A DNA stretch of 64,000 nucleotides from Mesorhizobium sp. B4-1-4 (GTDB taxonomy: Bacteria > Pseudomonadota > Alphaproteobacteria > Rhizobiales > Rhizobiaceae): assembly GCF_006439395.2 (NCBI RefSeq), contig NZ_CP083950.1, forward strand, positions 4,887,001 to 4,951,000, read 5' to 3'. Positions 1 through 8,347 of this stretch are shown one piece after another; the first letter of the stretch is position 1, and each line of letters opens with the position of its first letter. Both the position numbers and the translations under genes were made by a program. Under the pieces are notes generated by a model. That model saw only the letters and a program-made list of their open reading frames with translations, was not told the DNA's origin and made no database searches.

Positions 1-1
1 T

Positions 2-364
2 GCCTATCCCGGCCTGTCGAACGCCAAACGCATCACCTTCGAATATGTGATGCTGAAGGACGTCAACGATTCGCTCGAGGATGCCAAGGCGCTGATCAAG
101 CTGCTCAAGGGCGTCCCGGCGAAGATCAACCTGATCCCGTTCAACCCGTGGCCGGGCACCAACTACCAGTGCTCGGACTGGGAAACGATCGAGAAGTTCG
201 CCGACTACATCAACAATGCCGGCTATGCCTCGCCGATCCGCACGCCGCGCGGCCGCGACATCCTGGCCGCCTGCGGCCAGCTCAAGTCGGAATCCGAGCG
301 CATGCGCAAGGTCGACCGGCTGGTGCTGGAAGCCATGATGATTGCGGGGCACGGCGAGGCGTGA
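2..364 (+). CDS. rlmN: RlmN, dual-specificity rRNA/tRNA adenine C2-methyltransferase (C-terminal part)
   Basis: This is the last ~120 codons of the radical SAM enzyme that methylates A2503 of 23S rRNA and A37 of some tRNAs; the gene begins before the window. The frame is open from base 2. The NPWPG motif and the late block TPRGRDILAACGQL are present; by knowledge of the family, the Cys in ACGQL corresponds to the catalytic Cys that forms the RNA adduct (Cys355 in E. coli). The CxxxCxxC cluster motif lies outside the window. The TGA stop overlaps a GTG start of the next gene, suggesting translational coupling. Confidence 0.95.
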   Translation, partial: AYPGLSNAKRITFEYVMLKDVNDSLEDAKALIKLLKGVPAKINLIPFNPWPGTNYQCSDWETIEKFADYINNAGYASPIRTPRGRDILAACGQLKSESERMRKVDRLVLEAMMIAGHGEA

Positions 365-810
365 GCCGTCTCGTCGCCGGGCTCAAGCGTATCGCCATGA
401 TAGCGGTCGGTTATGTCGCCGCCGTGCTGACCTCGATCCTGGTGCCCGTGCTGCTTATCGCCCTTCTGGCAGGGATCGAGGACGACAACTGGTCCATGGT
501 CTTCGCATTCGACTGGCTGGGTTCCTTCCCGCTCGCCGTACTGACCGTGGCGGTCTGCGCGCTGCTGATCGTTGGGCCCGCGATCTTCCTCGCCGAGCGG
601 CTCTGCCTGCGAGGATGGTTCTATTTCGCGGTCACGGGTGCGATCACGTCCATCGCGTTTGGCGTTTTTATCCCGGGCTCGGCCGGTGGGTTTGTTTTCA
701 ATCCGGGCTTTCTCGGGTTTCTGGCCACGGCCGGCACCGCCGCCGGTTCGGTCTATTGGCTTGTGGCTGGACGCAAGTCCGGTCACCTCATGCCGCGGGG
801 TCCGCGATGA
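361..810 (+). CDS. small integral membrane protein, unknown function
   Basis: The 149-residue product has about four hydrophobic segments (near residues 8-32, 50-75, 82-103 and 112-134), so it is an inner membrane protein. I chose the GTG at 361 because it overlaps the rlmN stop by four bases and because the hydrophobic N-terminus (MSRLVAGLKRIAMIAVGYVAA) starts there. The stop overlaps the ATG of the next gene by four bases (ATGA). The following gene starts with a similar N-terminus (MNRLVAYIVRFAIILFGYAVA), so the two are probably tandem paralogues. I do not recognise a named family. Confidence 0.7.
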   Translation: MSRLVAGLKRIAMIAVGYVAAVLTSILVPVLLIALLAGIEDDNWSMVFAFDWLGSFPLAVLTVAVCALLIVGPAIFLAERLCLRGWFYFAVTGAITSIAFGVFIPGSAGGFVFNPGFLGFLATAGTAAGSVYWLVAGRKSGHLMPRGPR

Positions 811-1300
811 ACCGTCTCGTCGCCTACATCGTCCGCTTTGCCATCATCCTGTTCGGCTACGCCGTCGCCGCGCTGGCGGCGAGCGCCTTCCTCAACATCC
901 TGTTCCTGGCGTCGCACGGCTATGCGCCGGACCACACGCACCCGACAGCGACGGCTTCGCTGTATTTCTCAATTCCCTTCGTCGCCCTGTTCGTCGCCTA
1001 CTTTGCCTTCATGCCGGCGGTGATCGTCATCCTGGTTGCCGAAATCCTCGGCCGGCGCGACTGGCTGATGCGCTGGCCGGCGCCGTGGTCGCGGCCGTCT
1101 TCCTCGGCCTCGTCGACCACGCCGGTGACACCACCTTCGCGGTCACCGGCACTAACCCGATTATGGCGGTGATCGGCGGCGGCATGGTCGGCGGCATCTT
1201 CTATTGGCTCAGCGCCGGGCGCTGGGCCGGAAGCTGGTGGCAGGACGGAAGACCCGTTAGCCTGGGCGATCGAAATCCTGATCTCGACCGCAGCCCTTGA
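807..1300 (+). pseudogene. small membrane protein, paralogue of the preceding gene, with a -1 frameshift near 1070
   Basis: Translation from the ATG at 807 gives a hydrophobic protein resembling the preceding gene up to about residue 88 (VAEILGRRDWLM). The frame then turns into Pro/Ser/Arg-rich nonsense. Re-reading from base 1070 in the next frame restores a hydrophobic continuation (ALAGAVVAAVFLGLVDHAG ... GGGMVGGIFYWLSAGRWAG) that ends at 1300. The two halves therefore belong to one ~164-residue gene interrupted by loss of one base around 1065-1080. It may be a real mutation or a sequence error; function unknown. Confidence 0.65.
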
Positions 1301-1332
1301 CCGCAGCCTGTTGCTTTCGGCATGAGTAGCCG

Positions 1333-1773
1333 ATGCCGAAAATGCCGAAGCCGGGCGCGACGCCCTCTCCCGCACCGCTCATCACGCCGCTTGCCGCTCA
1401 GAGGTTGAGGCCGGTCTTTGTCGACCGCTGGAGCGACAAGGTTCGGATCCGCACGCTCAGGCCATCCGAGGTTACGAGTGAGATCGCGGAGTGGTTGACT
1501 GATCCGGCGGTCATGGAAGCCCTGAACGCACCGCAGAAGGCGATGGGGCTCGAGGCCTTTCGTGTCTATGTCGCCAGCTTCGACAATCTAAAGCGCAATC
1601 TGATGACGATCCTGCGCCGGCCAGACGATACCCCGCTGGGCCTGGCTGTGGTGGAGGTTGATCTCAGGCACCGGCTTGGCTCGTTGCACCTGATCATCGG
1701 CGATCCGGAAAACCGCGGCCGGAACATGGCGTTCGAGGCGTCGGTGGTGTTGCTCCGGCATTTCTTTCTGTAG
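1333..1773 (+). pseudogene. GNAT family N-acetyltransferase, N-terminal two thirds only
   Basis: The 146-residue frame reads like a RimJ/RimL-type acetyltransferase: a β-strand start (VRIRTLRPSEVTSEIAEWLTDPAVMEAL), a central LGLAVVEVDLRHRLGSLHLIIGDPENRGRNMAFEASVVLLRHFFL, then a sudden TAG. The acetyl-CoA-binding and C-terminal strands (about 70 residues) are missing. A matching C-terminal piece, beginning RERKLEKITFQPLARN, lies on the opposite strand at 55751-55998, where it continues this sequence almost exactly. The TAG at 1771-1773 is therefore probably junction sequence rather than a native stop. Sequence just downstream is accessory in character. Confidence 0.75.
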
Positions 1774-1788
1774 CCACTTTTACTCGCT

Positions 1789-1808
1789 AATACCCCCTTT
1801 GGGGTATT
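1789..1808. promoter_or_regulatory. perfect 8-bp inverted repeat, candidate operator of the downstream XRE regulator
   Basis: The arms AATACCCC and GGGGTATT are separated by CTTT and lie 15 bases before the regulator's start codon. The position fits an autoregulatory operator overlapping the promoter. A terminator role is less likely because no T-run follows the stem. Confidence 0.5.
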
Positions 1809-1823
1809 CCGATATAGGGTTCT

Positions 1824-2096
1824 ATGGAAGTGCCGGTCCCAGCACTGGCGCTTCTGTTGTCCTCACTTCGTCCCGATCTCTACCGCAAGATGATCGAGCT
1901 TCTTGTCGAAGTTCGCAAGGATGCTGGCATCACTCGGATCGAGCTGGGCAGGCGCCTTGGTCAGCGGCAGACATTTGTCTCGAAGTTCGAGCTGGGCGAG
2001 CACCGACTGGACGTGGCCGAGTTCGTCACCGTTGCGAGGGCGATCGGCGCTGACCCTCTTGAGATCATCAGGGTAGCGGAATCTGAAAGTTGCTGA
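1824..2096 (+). CDS. XRE-type helix-turn-helix transcriptional regulator
   Basis: The 90-residue protein is essentially one Cro/C1-type DNA-binding domain. After a short leader with SLRPDLYRKMIELLVEVRKDAG comes the HTH (ITRIELGRRLGQRQTFVSKFELGEHRLDVAEFVTVARAIGADP), residues about 35-82. I kept the ATG at 1824 because related small XRE proteins have the RYRKxxELLVEAR helix in front of the HTH; an ATG at 1890 would cut it. It sits directly behind a palindrome and at the left edge of an accessory block, so it may regulate itself and its neighbours. Phage, island or toxin-antitoxin regulators of this size are common. Confidence 0.75.
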   Translation: MEVPVPALALLLSSLRPDLYRKMIELLVEVRKDAGITRIELGRRLGQRQTFVSKFELGEHRLDVAEFVTVARAIGADPLEIIRVAESESC

Positions 2097-2735
2097 GCAC
2101 GCGCCGCCGCCTGATCGGGAGGCAACGCCATCATCGGAGACAATTGCGACGCGGTGCTGTCAGACCGATCGGCAGCATGATCGCCTGAACCGTCCGACTT
2201 ATAATGTCCAATCTAGAAGGTCGGCCATCATGATTTATGTTCGAGGGTAGCCCTCCTGTCGCCGCTGGCATCCTGCGTCGCAGAATCCCAACTGATCTTT
2301 AGGAGCAAACCGATGTCCAGTGACATCATGGTACCCAGAAACGCTGCAATCAACTCGCAAGGGGACAAGAGATCGCTAGTGTTGGGAAAAAGGGGACGTC
2401 AGCAACCTTATCCGGCAAGCCTTGGACGTGGAGCCTAGAGGCGTGAAATAGCTGCAAGACCAAACCGGTTTGACCGCAGCTCAGGTCAAGCGGCTGTCGG
2501 TTCACTCCGTGCGGTCGACATCGCCGTTTTTGTAGTCACGCCGTGGTTTCTGGGCCGATGGTGGTCCAACCCCTGCTCCAGAAACCTGTCGGCGATGGAA
2601 CAAGGAGCCGCCGAACGCTTGAAGCCAGTTCTACCGCGCGGTGGCGAATGGTTAAGTGCATTGTGGGGTAAGGTTCAAAAAATCGCTTTGTCGGCGGCGG
2701 CTGGCAGGCTTTATGTAGCCGGGGGAGCAATCTGG
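2097..2735. other. 640-bp stretch with no convincing gene except a possible 41-codon reading frame
   Basis: Apart from the short frame at 2313-2438 I see no coding signal. The base composition is less GC-rich than the neighbouring core genes, as expected for an island remnant. The 3' end carries the ribosome binding site of the RelA/SpoT-domain gene (GGGGGAG, about 10 bases before its ATG). Confidence 0.4.
2313..2438 (+). CDS. possible small protein, 41 residues
   Basis: An ATG preceded by TAGGAG at a good distance opens a 41-codon frame (MSSDIMVPRNAAINSQGDKR...). It has no recognisable domain. Just past its middle, another frame gives a helix-like stretch (SNLIRQALDVEPRGVK), so this may be the front of a small regulator broken by a frameshift. 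Support is limited to the ribosome binding site and start codon. Confidence 0.25.
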   Translation: MSSDIMVPRNAAINSQGDKRSLVLGKRGRQQPYPASLGRGA

Positions 2736-3842
2736 ATGCCGTCACTTGATTTTGAGGCCGAGAAGGCCGCATTCCGCAACTACTACAACGACAGTGCGCA
2801 ACGCCTCCAGCAGGCAAAGGAGGCCTTCCTGACCCTGCTCAATTCTCTTCTTGCCCAGGGCGACTTTGCGGTGGCGGCCGCTACCGGTCGTGTCAAGGAG
2901 CGGGAGGAGTCAATCACGAAGTTCACGCGGAAATATCAGAGCGGTCTCGAAAAGAACGAGACGCCATACGAGATCAAGGATCACATTACCGACCTGATCG
3001 GGCTGCGTCTTGTTTGCTTATACGAGGACGAGATCGATCGGGTGGGCGACCTCTTACGCCAGCACTTCAGTGTGATTGAGGTCACCGACAAGACGGCCGA
3101 GATCGAAGGAACGGAGAATGCCTTCGGCTACAAGGGCCTTCACCTCGATCTAAAGCTCGACGAAGGCCGCGCAGGCTTGCCCGAATACCACCTCTTTGCA
3201 CCCTATCGCTTCGAGTTGCAGATTCGCACAATCATTCAGGACTCCTGGAGTACGCTCGATCACAAGATAAAGTATAAGAAGTCGATTCCCGCGTCATTGA
3301 AACGCCGCATCAACACACTCGCTGCCCTATTCGAGCTTGCTGACCGAGAGTTCCGCCAGGTGCGCGACGAGACCGAGCTAGAGATAGAGAAGGCCAAAGC
3401 CGAGCCGGAACCTGAGCCGGAAGCGGAAGAAACTGCGGTCGGCGCGGAGCCCGCCGAACAGACAGGTCAGACGGTCGACAGGGTGCGTGGGGAATATGCT
3501 CCATTAGACGCCTTCAGGCTGCTGCGCATCGCCCGCCACTTCTTTCCAGACGCCGACTTCGAGCCGAAGAAGGTTGATGGATTTACTGCGGCGGTGATCG
3601 AATGCGAGCCGAAGATCAGCCGAGGAAAATTCAACTACTACCTCCGGACGTCGATCGGGCTTGCGAGGCGATACAAGGCCCACTTTCTTGCAAGCGGCAG
3701 AGGCGAGAAGTTTAATCCGTTCACGGAAATGCGCCACGCCCTCTACGCCGCGAATCCGGATACTTTCACTGGCATGCTGACCAACGTAGCGCGCGAGTCC
3801 TTCGATGCTTGGCGCGCTGAGGACACAAACGAGCAAGCGTGA
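2736..3842 (+). CDS. RelA/SpoT-domain protein, small alarmone synthetase-like (possible toxSAS)
   Basis: The 368-residue protein carries a (p)ppGpp synthetase domain at about residues 50-182. The G-loop-like GRVKEREESITKF, the TDLIGLRLVCLY strand with its conserved Asp, the GYKGLH motif, and ELQIRTIIQDSWSTLDHKIKY with the conserved E-Q-R are all visible, so the catalytic core looks intact. There is no HD hydrolase domain and no TGS/ACT region. An acidic linker (PEPEPEPEAEE, near 223-232) leads to a C-terminal ~130-residue module I do not recognise. The ATG at 2736 has a strong Shine-Dalgarno. Its place in a mobile block next to a DruA-type gene makes a defence toxin of the toxSAS/CapRel kind plausible, but no antitoxin is obvious. 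Confidence 0.75.
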   Translation: MPSLDFEAEKAAFRNYYNDSAQRLQQAKEAFLTLLNSLLAQGDFAVAAATGRVKEREESITKFTRKYQSGLEKNETPYEIKDHITDLIGLRLVCLYEDEIDRVGDLLRQHFSVIEVTDKTAEIEGTENAFGYKGLHLDLKLDEGRAGLPEYHLFAPYRFELQIRTIIQDSWSTLDHKIKYKKSIPASLKRRINTLAALFELADREFRQVRDETELEIEKAKAEPEPEPEAEETAVGAEPAEQTGQTVDRVRGEYAPLDAFRLLRIARHFFPDADFEPKKVDGFTAAVIECEPKISRGKFNYYLRTSIGLARRYKAHFLASGRGEKFNPFTEMRHALYAANPDTFTGMLTNVARESFDAWRAEDTNEQA

Positions 3843-4193
3843 TGTGTCAATTCGGCTCGCAAGTGTAAGCCCGCAAGGGATCTCCGTCCCTGAGGAGGTC
3901 AGCAGGATTGTTGATTCGCGCAGGGGAAGATGGAACCAGAGCGGTGTTTGCGCACTCGCGCTTGCAACAAGGCAAGGCGCGCGGTGATGCTAGGTCCGGA
4001 AGAATCGCACTTCTGTCCGCGACTGCGAACGCATCGCACCTCCTTCGCATCCGGGATGTGGCGCCTGCATAGGTAGACCGTATATGCGGCGCAAACCGCA
4101 AGTGCTGGCTGCAAACGTTTCGAAGGTTTGCGCTTGTCATCAATGTCAAAGGTTTGGATCATGTTGCTATCCACACTAGCACCCGGTCTGAGC
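3843..4193. other. 350-bp gap without a supported gene
   Basis: No frame here shows protein-like composition or a plausible ribosome binding site. It separates the RelA/SpoT-domain gene from the small protein at 4194 and may carry that gene's promoter. Confidence 0.4.
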
Positions 4194-4517
4194 ATGACAA
4201 TAAATCCCGCAAACAAGCTGTCGATTGCGCCGTGGTGCATCACCGACACCGTATTTTCTGACCGGAAGAACCTGTTTTGCCTCGCGCCCATGAGGGAGTT
4301 CCACATCGGCACTCTCGTTTCGGGTAGCAGAAGCCAACTGCATCGCTTTGAATCCGCGCTGCCGCTCATTCGGCATGCGCCCGATTTGGCGACCACATTG
4401 AAGGAGCTGGTAGCAGTGGTTGAAAGGACAGAGGTATCGGATGAGATGACAAAAGGAACGATCGCGAAGGCCAAAAGGCTACTCCGGCTCGTCACCCTTC
4501 CTTATCAGGAGGGTTGA
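4194..4517 (+). CDS. small phage/plasmid-like protein, unknown function
   Basis: The 107-residue frame contains LIRHAPDLATTLKELVAVVE followed by IAKAKRLLRL. This resembles the C-terminal pattern of small phage-borne proteins (typically 'APELLEALxxL ... AIAKA'), which have no known function. The start is uncertain: an in-frame ATG at 4143 would add 17 residues. It overlaps the end of the convergent DruA-type gene by 39 bases. Confidence 0.45.
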   Translation: MTINPANKLSIAPWCITDTVFSDRKNLFCLAPMREFHIGTLVSGSRSQLHRFESALPLIRHAPDLATTLKELVAVVERTEVSDEMTKGTIAKAKRLLRLVTLPYQEG

Positions 4518-6521
4518 CACTTCCTCTGTTCCTTTGGTTCCACCCTCCCGAATTCGCCTCTGGAGTTCGTCGGAAATGCCGCGAGGTCGCGCTTCCGCGA
4601 GCTGCGCCATTATCTCCGCTTTTCCGATCCGCGGGGCCAGCCATCGGGAAAGCCACCCGTCTGCAATTGCAGTTGCTGCCGGACTATTTTTCGATCTCAC
4701 ACGTGGATCAAATCCGGCCAAGGTATCCCTCGCGTTCGGGAAAAGCTCCATAGCGTAAACACGGCGACCAACGGACTGCCGCAAGACGTCGTCGTTGTTG
4801 ATTCCTATCAAATTCAGCCCTTCACGTATTTGGCGAGTTCGCGGGCTGCTGCCCTCACCAAAAACCGAATTGATGCGCCTTCGCCCATAGACGCTGATTG
4901 CTAACCGTCTCATAAGTCCAACAGTCTGAGGTGATATATGGGTCACTGTGAAACCAGTGGTCGATGCTAACTTACGCCAACGAACTTCGCTTCGTAAGTT
5001 CGGACTATCTTGCGGAATGACTTTGGCGGCGGAATACTGGTTGCCACCAACGCCATAGAGGCTCGTAGTGGTAAGCACTTTTAGGTCGGCTGCTCTGCGA
5101 ATTGCCCTGCCGGCGATTTGTGATGCTATCTCGCTCGCCTGATCTCTGTAGCGTCGGGAATAAATATCTCGGACATCTTGCGATCCCATAAGCAAGGCGA
5201 CCAGTTTGCCACCGAGGAGATGGTTGTAGGGGGAGATCGCTCCGCACACTGCGACGTCGGCGACTTCGATGGCGAGTTTGCGTTTCTTGATCTCATTTAA
5301 TGCTACGTTGATCGCTTGCTTGCCTCTTCGGTCGAGCAATGCCTCGTAGATTGCTGCCTTCGGCGCGGTGTCAAAATCTGCCAGCTTTAGATCGCGTAGC
5401 GCACCAAGTAATGGTTTGAGTTGCTCCGCACGCTTCTTCCGATAAAGAGATGTCTGCGAGAGCGCAGCCCAGTGCTCATCGGTAATCGTGGCCTTGTCGA
5501 CATCGCGGATGTCGACAAGAGCATCATCACTCCGTTGGCGTAAATCATCGCTGCGTTGTGCGGTGGCTTTGGCGACAATTTGGTCGAGGACGAAGAGAGT
5601 TTTCTCGGTCGGGAACTCTAACTCGTCGGCGGGCACCAAATCCTCTGATCTAATTTCCGCAATTGCGGTGCGAATTGCAGCCATGAGAGCATCTGAAATG
5701 TCCTCCGGTCGCCATCGATGCTCCATGAGACCGGCAATCAAATCATCGGCGTTGCGCCAACGAATCCATGCGTCTCGGACGTAGAGGTTTGCTGCTGGGC
5801 TTGCCAGCATAGCGATGCCAATTATGGGACTATTTGGCCGCGCGGCATTTCGAATGAGGAGTCTCAACGTTCGACCAGGCAGCGGGTTGTATTCTAGCGA
5901 CCACGTATGGCGAAAATAGCGCCAGATGTCTTGTAGCTTCAGTCCGGTGAACTCACACCGATCTTCCGGACCGCATTCGACAACGCAAGGTCGGAACGCT
6001 CTGCGAAGCGCGTTCATTCGAGCAGCGCCTGACAGAGTCGTTGCAGGATTCAGGTCGGACGCGAGCGTAGGACCATCATCGATCAAATCAATAACCGACT
6101 TCTCTCCTTCTCCAAAACGGCGGCGACGTTCCATTGAGGCAATGAAGGCGGATACCGACGGCTGCGCTAGCTGTCGATTGCTTGCTCGCTGAAGGCCCTT
6201 TCTTGCTCGCTTTTTCGCGTGCTCAATGGTCTCGCCATCCTTCGGTTTGAGTTCGCTTGGGGTAATGAATATCGATCCCGAATCTGTATTTAACTCCCAG
6301 CCTTGATCGGCGAGATCAGCCAGAAGGGACAGGACGACATCGAACCTTTGGTCTCCAGCATCTGTCGTCTCACTTATTATTTGGCCGCGCAAAAAGGCGC
6401 CACGCTCCATTGGGTCGATCGTTGCTGACGTCGCCAAAAGCGCAATCACCTGCGACAACCGGCCCGAATCCAGAGCTTGGGGATTGAAAAGTCTCCCGTT
6501 CAAAATCGCTGCTCCACACAC
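4479..6521 (-). CDS. DUF4338 (DruA-family) protein, probable anti-phage defence component
   Basis: The 680-residue product matches my memory of the long DUF4338 proteins named after Druantia DruA. The N-terminal module has RASNRQLAQPSVSAFIASMERRR (112-134). The DUF4338 core has NSPIIGIAMLASPAANLYVRDAWIRW (230-255), PYNHLLGGKLVALLMGS (431-447), TTTSLYGVGGNQY (484-496) and RRINSVFGEGSSPRTRQIREGLN (548-570). The start is a GTG; no better start keeps the conserved N-terminus. It lies 49 bases downstream of the remains of a GHKL-type ATPase on the same strand, a pairing that suggests one functional module. The biochemical role of DUF4338 is not established. The gene itself looks complete. Confidence 0.75.
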   Translation of the reverse strand: MCGAAILNGRLFNPQALDSGRLSQVIALLATSATIDPMERGAFLRGQIISETTDAGDQRFDVVLSLLADLADQGWELNTDSGSIFITPSELKPKDGETIEHAKKRARKGLQRASNRQLAQPSVSAFIASMERRRRFGEGEKSVIDLIDDGPTLASDLNPATTLSGAARMNALRRAFRPCVVECGPEDRCEFTGLKLQDIWRYFRHTWSLEYNPLPGRTLRLLIRNAARPNSPIIGIAMLASPAANLYVRDAWIRWRNADDLIAGLMEHRWRPEDISDALMAAIRTAIAEIRSEDLVPADELEFPTEKTLFVLDQIVAKATAQRSDDLRQRSDDALVDIRDVDKATITDEHWAALSQTSLYRKKRAEQLKPLLGALRDLKLADFDTAPKAAIYEALLDRRGKQAINVALNEIKKRKLAIEVADVAVCGAISPYNHLLGGKLVALLMGSQDVRDIYSRRYRDQASEIASQIAGRAIRRAADLKVLTTTSLYGVGGNQYSAAKVIPQDSPNLRSEVRWRKLASTTGFTVTHISPQTVGLMRRLAISVYGRRRINSVFGEGSSPRTRQIREGLNLIGINNDDVLRQSVGRRVYAMELFPNARDTLAGFDPRVRSKNSPAATAIADGWLSRWLAPRIGKAEIMAQLAEARPRGISDELQRRIREGGTKGTEEVSTLLIRKGDEPE

Positions 6522-6526
6522 GTAAA

Positions 6527-6550
6527 GAGAGCGGCGTTGCCGCCGCTCTC
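6527..6550 (-). terminator. strong hairpin between the ATPase remnant and the DruA-type gene
   Basis: GAGAGCGGCG pairs perfectly with CGCCGCTCTC around a 4-base loop and is followed on the minus strand by TTTA. It would terminate or attenuate transcription from the ATPase gene just before the DUF4338 start codon; it could equally be a processing hairpin setting the ratio of the two proteins. Confidence 0.5.
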
Positions 6551-6570
6551 CCGACCTTAATAACCAAAGC

Positions 6571-8005
6571 TCACGCTGCGTTGGACGTCACGTCGGTGGC
6601 GCCGTTTGTATCATCATCGATATCTGTTTCGTGGACAAATTTGTCCAATGATTCAAGGGCGACGGACAGCCGCTGCGACCAACTCTGCTTTTCGACGGCA
6701 TAGAAGGTGTATTTGTCATTGTTTCCGATCGCATCAAGCTCCGCCTCGCCGATCGAGAAAAGGAGAACCTCTAGCCCAGCTCGAATAAAACGATCTGCTC
6801 CTGCTGCCGCATATACTTGCGAAAAGAACGAGTGCGCTTGGTTAATTTCCAGCAGCCTCTGCCCACCGATCTGCTCGACGCGATAGAACGGTGCTCCTGG
6901 ATGGTTTGCGAAGGTGACCTTATATGGGTGCTGAAGAATTTCCTGAACAACTTCAGCCTCAACCTCATTTTCAGAGCGCTGTGTTTCGCGAGCCTTCCGT
7001 TTGACGGTCTGACGGAAATTTTCCTCAGCTTTTTTGATCCGTTCTGGAGTATCTGAGCCGGCCTTGCCCTTCCGGTATTTCTCACTCTCCAACATCGACA
7101 GCTCTGAAACCCGTGGTTCTCCGACAACGCTGTCTTGTCGAGTAACATCATTGAGCTTGTTCTGTGCATGCAATTTACGGAGGTGCCTAAGGGCAGCCTC
7201 CACACCGGCCTCTTTTAGGATGTCCCAAATTCTGTCGGACATAACTACGCCTTGCTTGGAGTTCGCGATCGTGAACTCCTCGTCAAGTTCGGCCGGGAAA
7301 TCTACTTCTATTGCCCAATATCGATCATCATTTCTAAATTTCTCCAGCCCACTCCATGGAGTTCTTTCGATAACGTCGATCTGACGACCCATTCTGGAAA
7401 TTATTAGCCCCCGATTATCATTAGAAATTTTCCACCGATCATTTTGGTTAGAACCTTGGGCCTTTTTCGTCTTGTCGATCGAGAAGAAGGTTAACGGGAA
7501 ACTGGCATAGCGTATTTTGATGGCGGCCTTCTCTCCTGACTTCTTCGATGTGACCATTGCAGTTCCATTAGGCAATGCAACAGCTCGATCCTCATCCAGA
7601 TCAAAGAGGCGATAGCCAGGTGTCGCAAAAAGGGGATCAACCGGGTCCACTCGTGTCCCGTCGAAAACAAGCTTTACCTTGTCGACGGTAGTTCCGGTAC
7701 GTGACTCCGAAGTGGGGGAGCAGATTCTTGCTCATACCCGCCGTGGTGCTCCATTTAATGCGATCCATCTTCTCCCAGAGAACCACGGTCCCACGCTCTT
7801 CACGGATTTTGTTTGTCTTCATATACTCAAAAACCCATGCCGGTGGCTCGCCTGCCGATACCTCGGGAACATGAACCTTGCCGGTGCTATCAGTGTGTTT
7901 GCCGTCGCGGATTTCATCCAGATCGACCGTCACGAAATGGTTCATCCAGCGAAGAAACGGGACTGTATGCGTAGGATTCGGCGCAGTGCGCCAAAAAGTG
8001 TGCGT
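6571..8005 (-). pseudogene. GHKL (HATPase/MORC-like) ATPase, 5'-truncated and frameshifted
   Basis: Two frames together make the C-terminal two thirds of a histidine-kinase-like ATPase. The first (from 8005, no start) reads HFVTVDLDEIRDGK ... GTVVLWEKMDRIKWSTTAGMSKNLLPHFGVTYRN. The second (from about 7693 to 6571) reads TVDKVKLVFDGTRVDPVDPLFATPGYR ... GLIISRMGRQIDVIERTPW ... YWAIEVDFPAELDEEFTIANSKQGVVMSD. The order (transducer S5-like strand with 'R-x-GRxID', then 'W.IEVDFP..LDE.F...NSKQ') is what I know from stand-alone GHKL ATPases. The whole Bergerat ATP-binding half is missing: a stop at 8006-8008 closes the frame. A one-base shift near 7693 breaks the rest. The gene is dead as written. 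Confidence 0.75.
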
Positions 8006-8222
8006 TCACGGTGTGGACCTCTTAGTCACGAGTTTCAATCGTGCAGAGGCCCAGTTTCGCTGGAAGGTTTGTTCGCTTCTTTCTGCAACCGTGTTTGGCC
8101 GCGTCGTTCCGCCGAACCCCTACATTCAAAATGTAACACACGAATGCGCTATGTTGAATTAGCGGCAGGAATTTTCTTACTCGCGAGGCAACTCCCCCTG
8201 CCGCTCCCCGGCGCCAGACGCC
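8006..8222. other. junction stretch between the island and the tRNA-Gly region
   Basis: About 215 bases of lower GC with no gene. The ATPase homology ends at its left edge and the tRNA-Gly terminator begins at its right edge, so a recombination breakpoint must lie here. I see no copy of the tRNA 3' end in it. Confidence 0.4.
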
Positions 8223-8248
8223 AAAAGGCCCGGTTACCCGGGCCCTTT
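8223..8248 (-). terminator. Rho-independent terminator of the tRNA-Gly gene
   Basis: On the minus strand a GC-rich stem (AAGGGCCCGG / CCGGGCCTT with one bulged base, loop GTAA) is followed by TTTT, 25 bases past the 3' end of the tRNA. Confidence 0.75.
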
Positions 8249-8272
8249 AAGCTTTTCAAATCTAAGAAGATT

Positions 8273-8347
8273 TGGAGCGGGTGAAGCGATTCGAACGCTC
8301 GACCCCAACCTTGGCAAGGTTGTGCTCTACCCCTGAGCTACACCCGC
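8273..8347 (-). tRNA. tRNA-Gly (anticodon GCC)
   Basis: The minus strand folds into a complete cloverleaf. The acceptor stem is GCGGGTG/CACCCGC, the D-arm has GTAGCTCAG..GGTAGAGC, the anticodon arm AACCTTGCCAAGGTT presents GCC, and the T-arm carries GTTCGAATC. An encoded CCA follows the discriminator U. It decodes GGC/GGU. It is the first host gene beyond an accessory block, and tRNA genes are common integration or recombination sites. Confidence 0.95.

Noticed and set aside
4479..6521. A full Druantia system
   Set aside because: Only a DruA-family protein is present; the large helicase DruE and other Druantia components are absent.
1774..8272. A complete integrative element with integrase using tRNA-Gly as attachment site
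   Set aside because: No integrase, relaxase or excisionase gene is visible and I found no duplicate of the tRNA 3' end near 1774, so simple site-specific integration is not supported.
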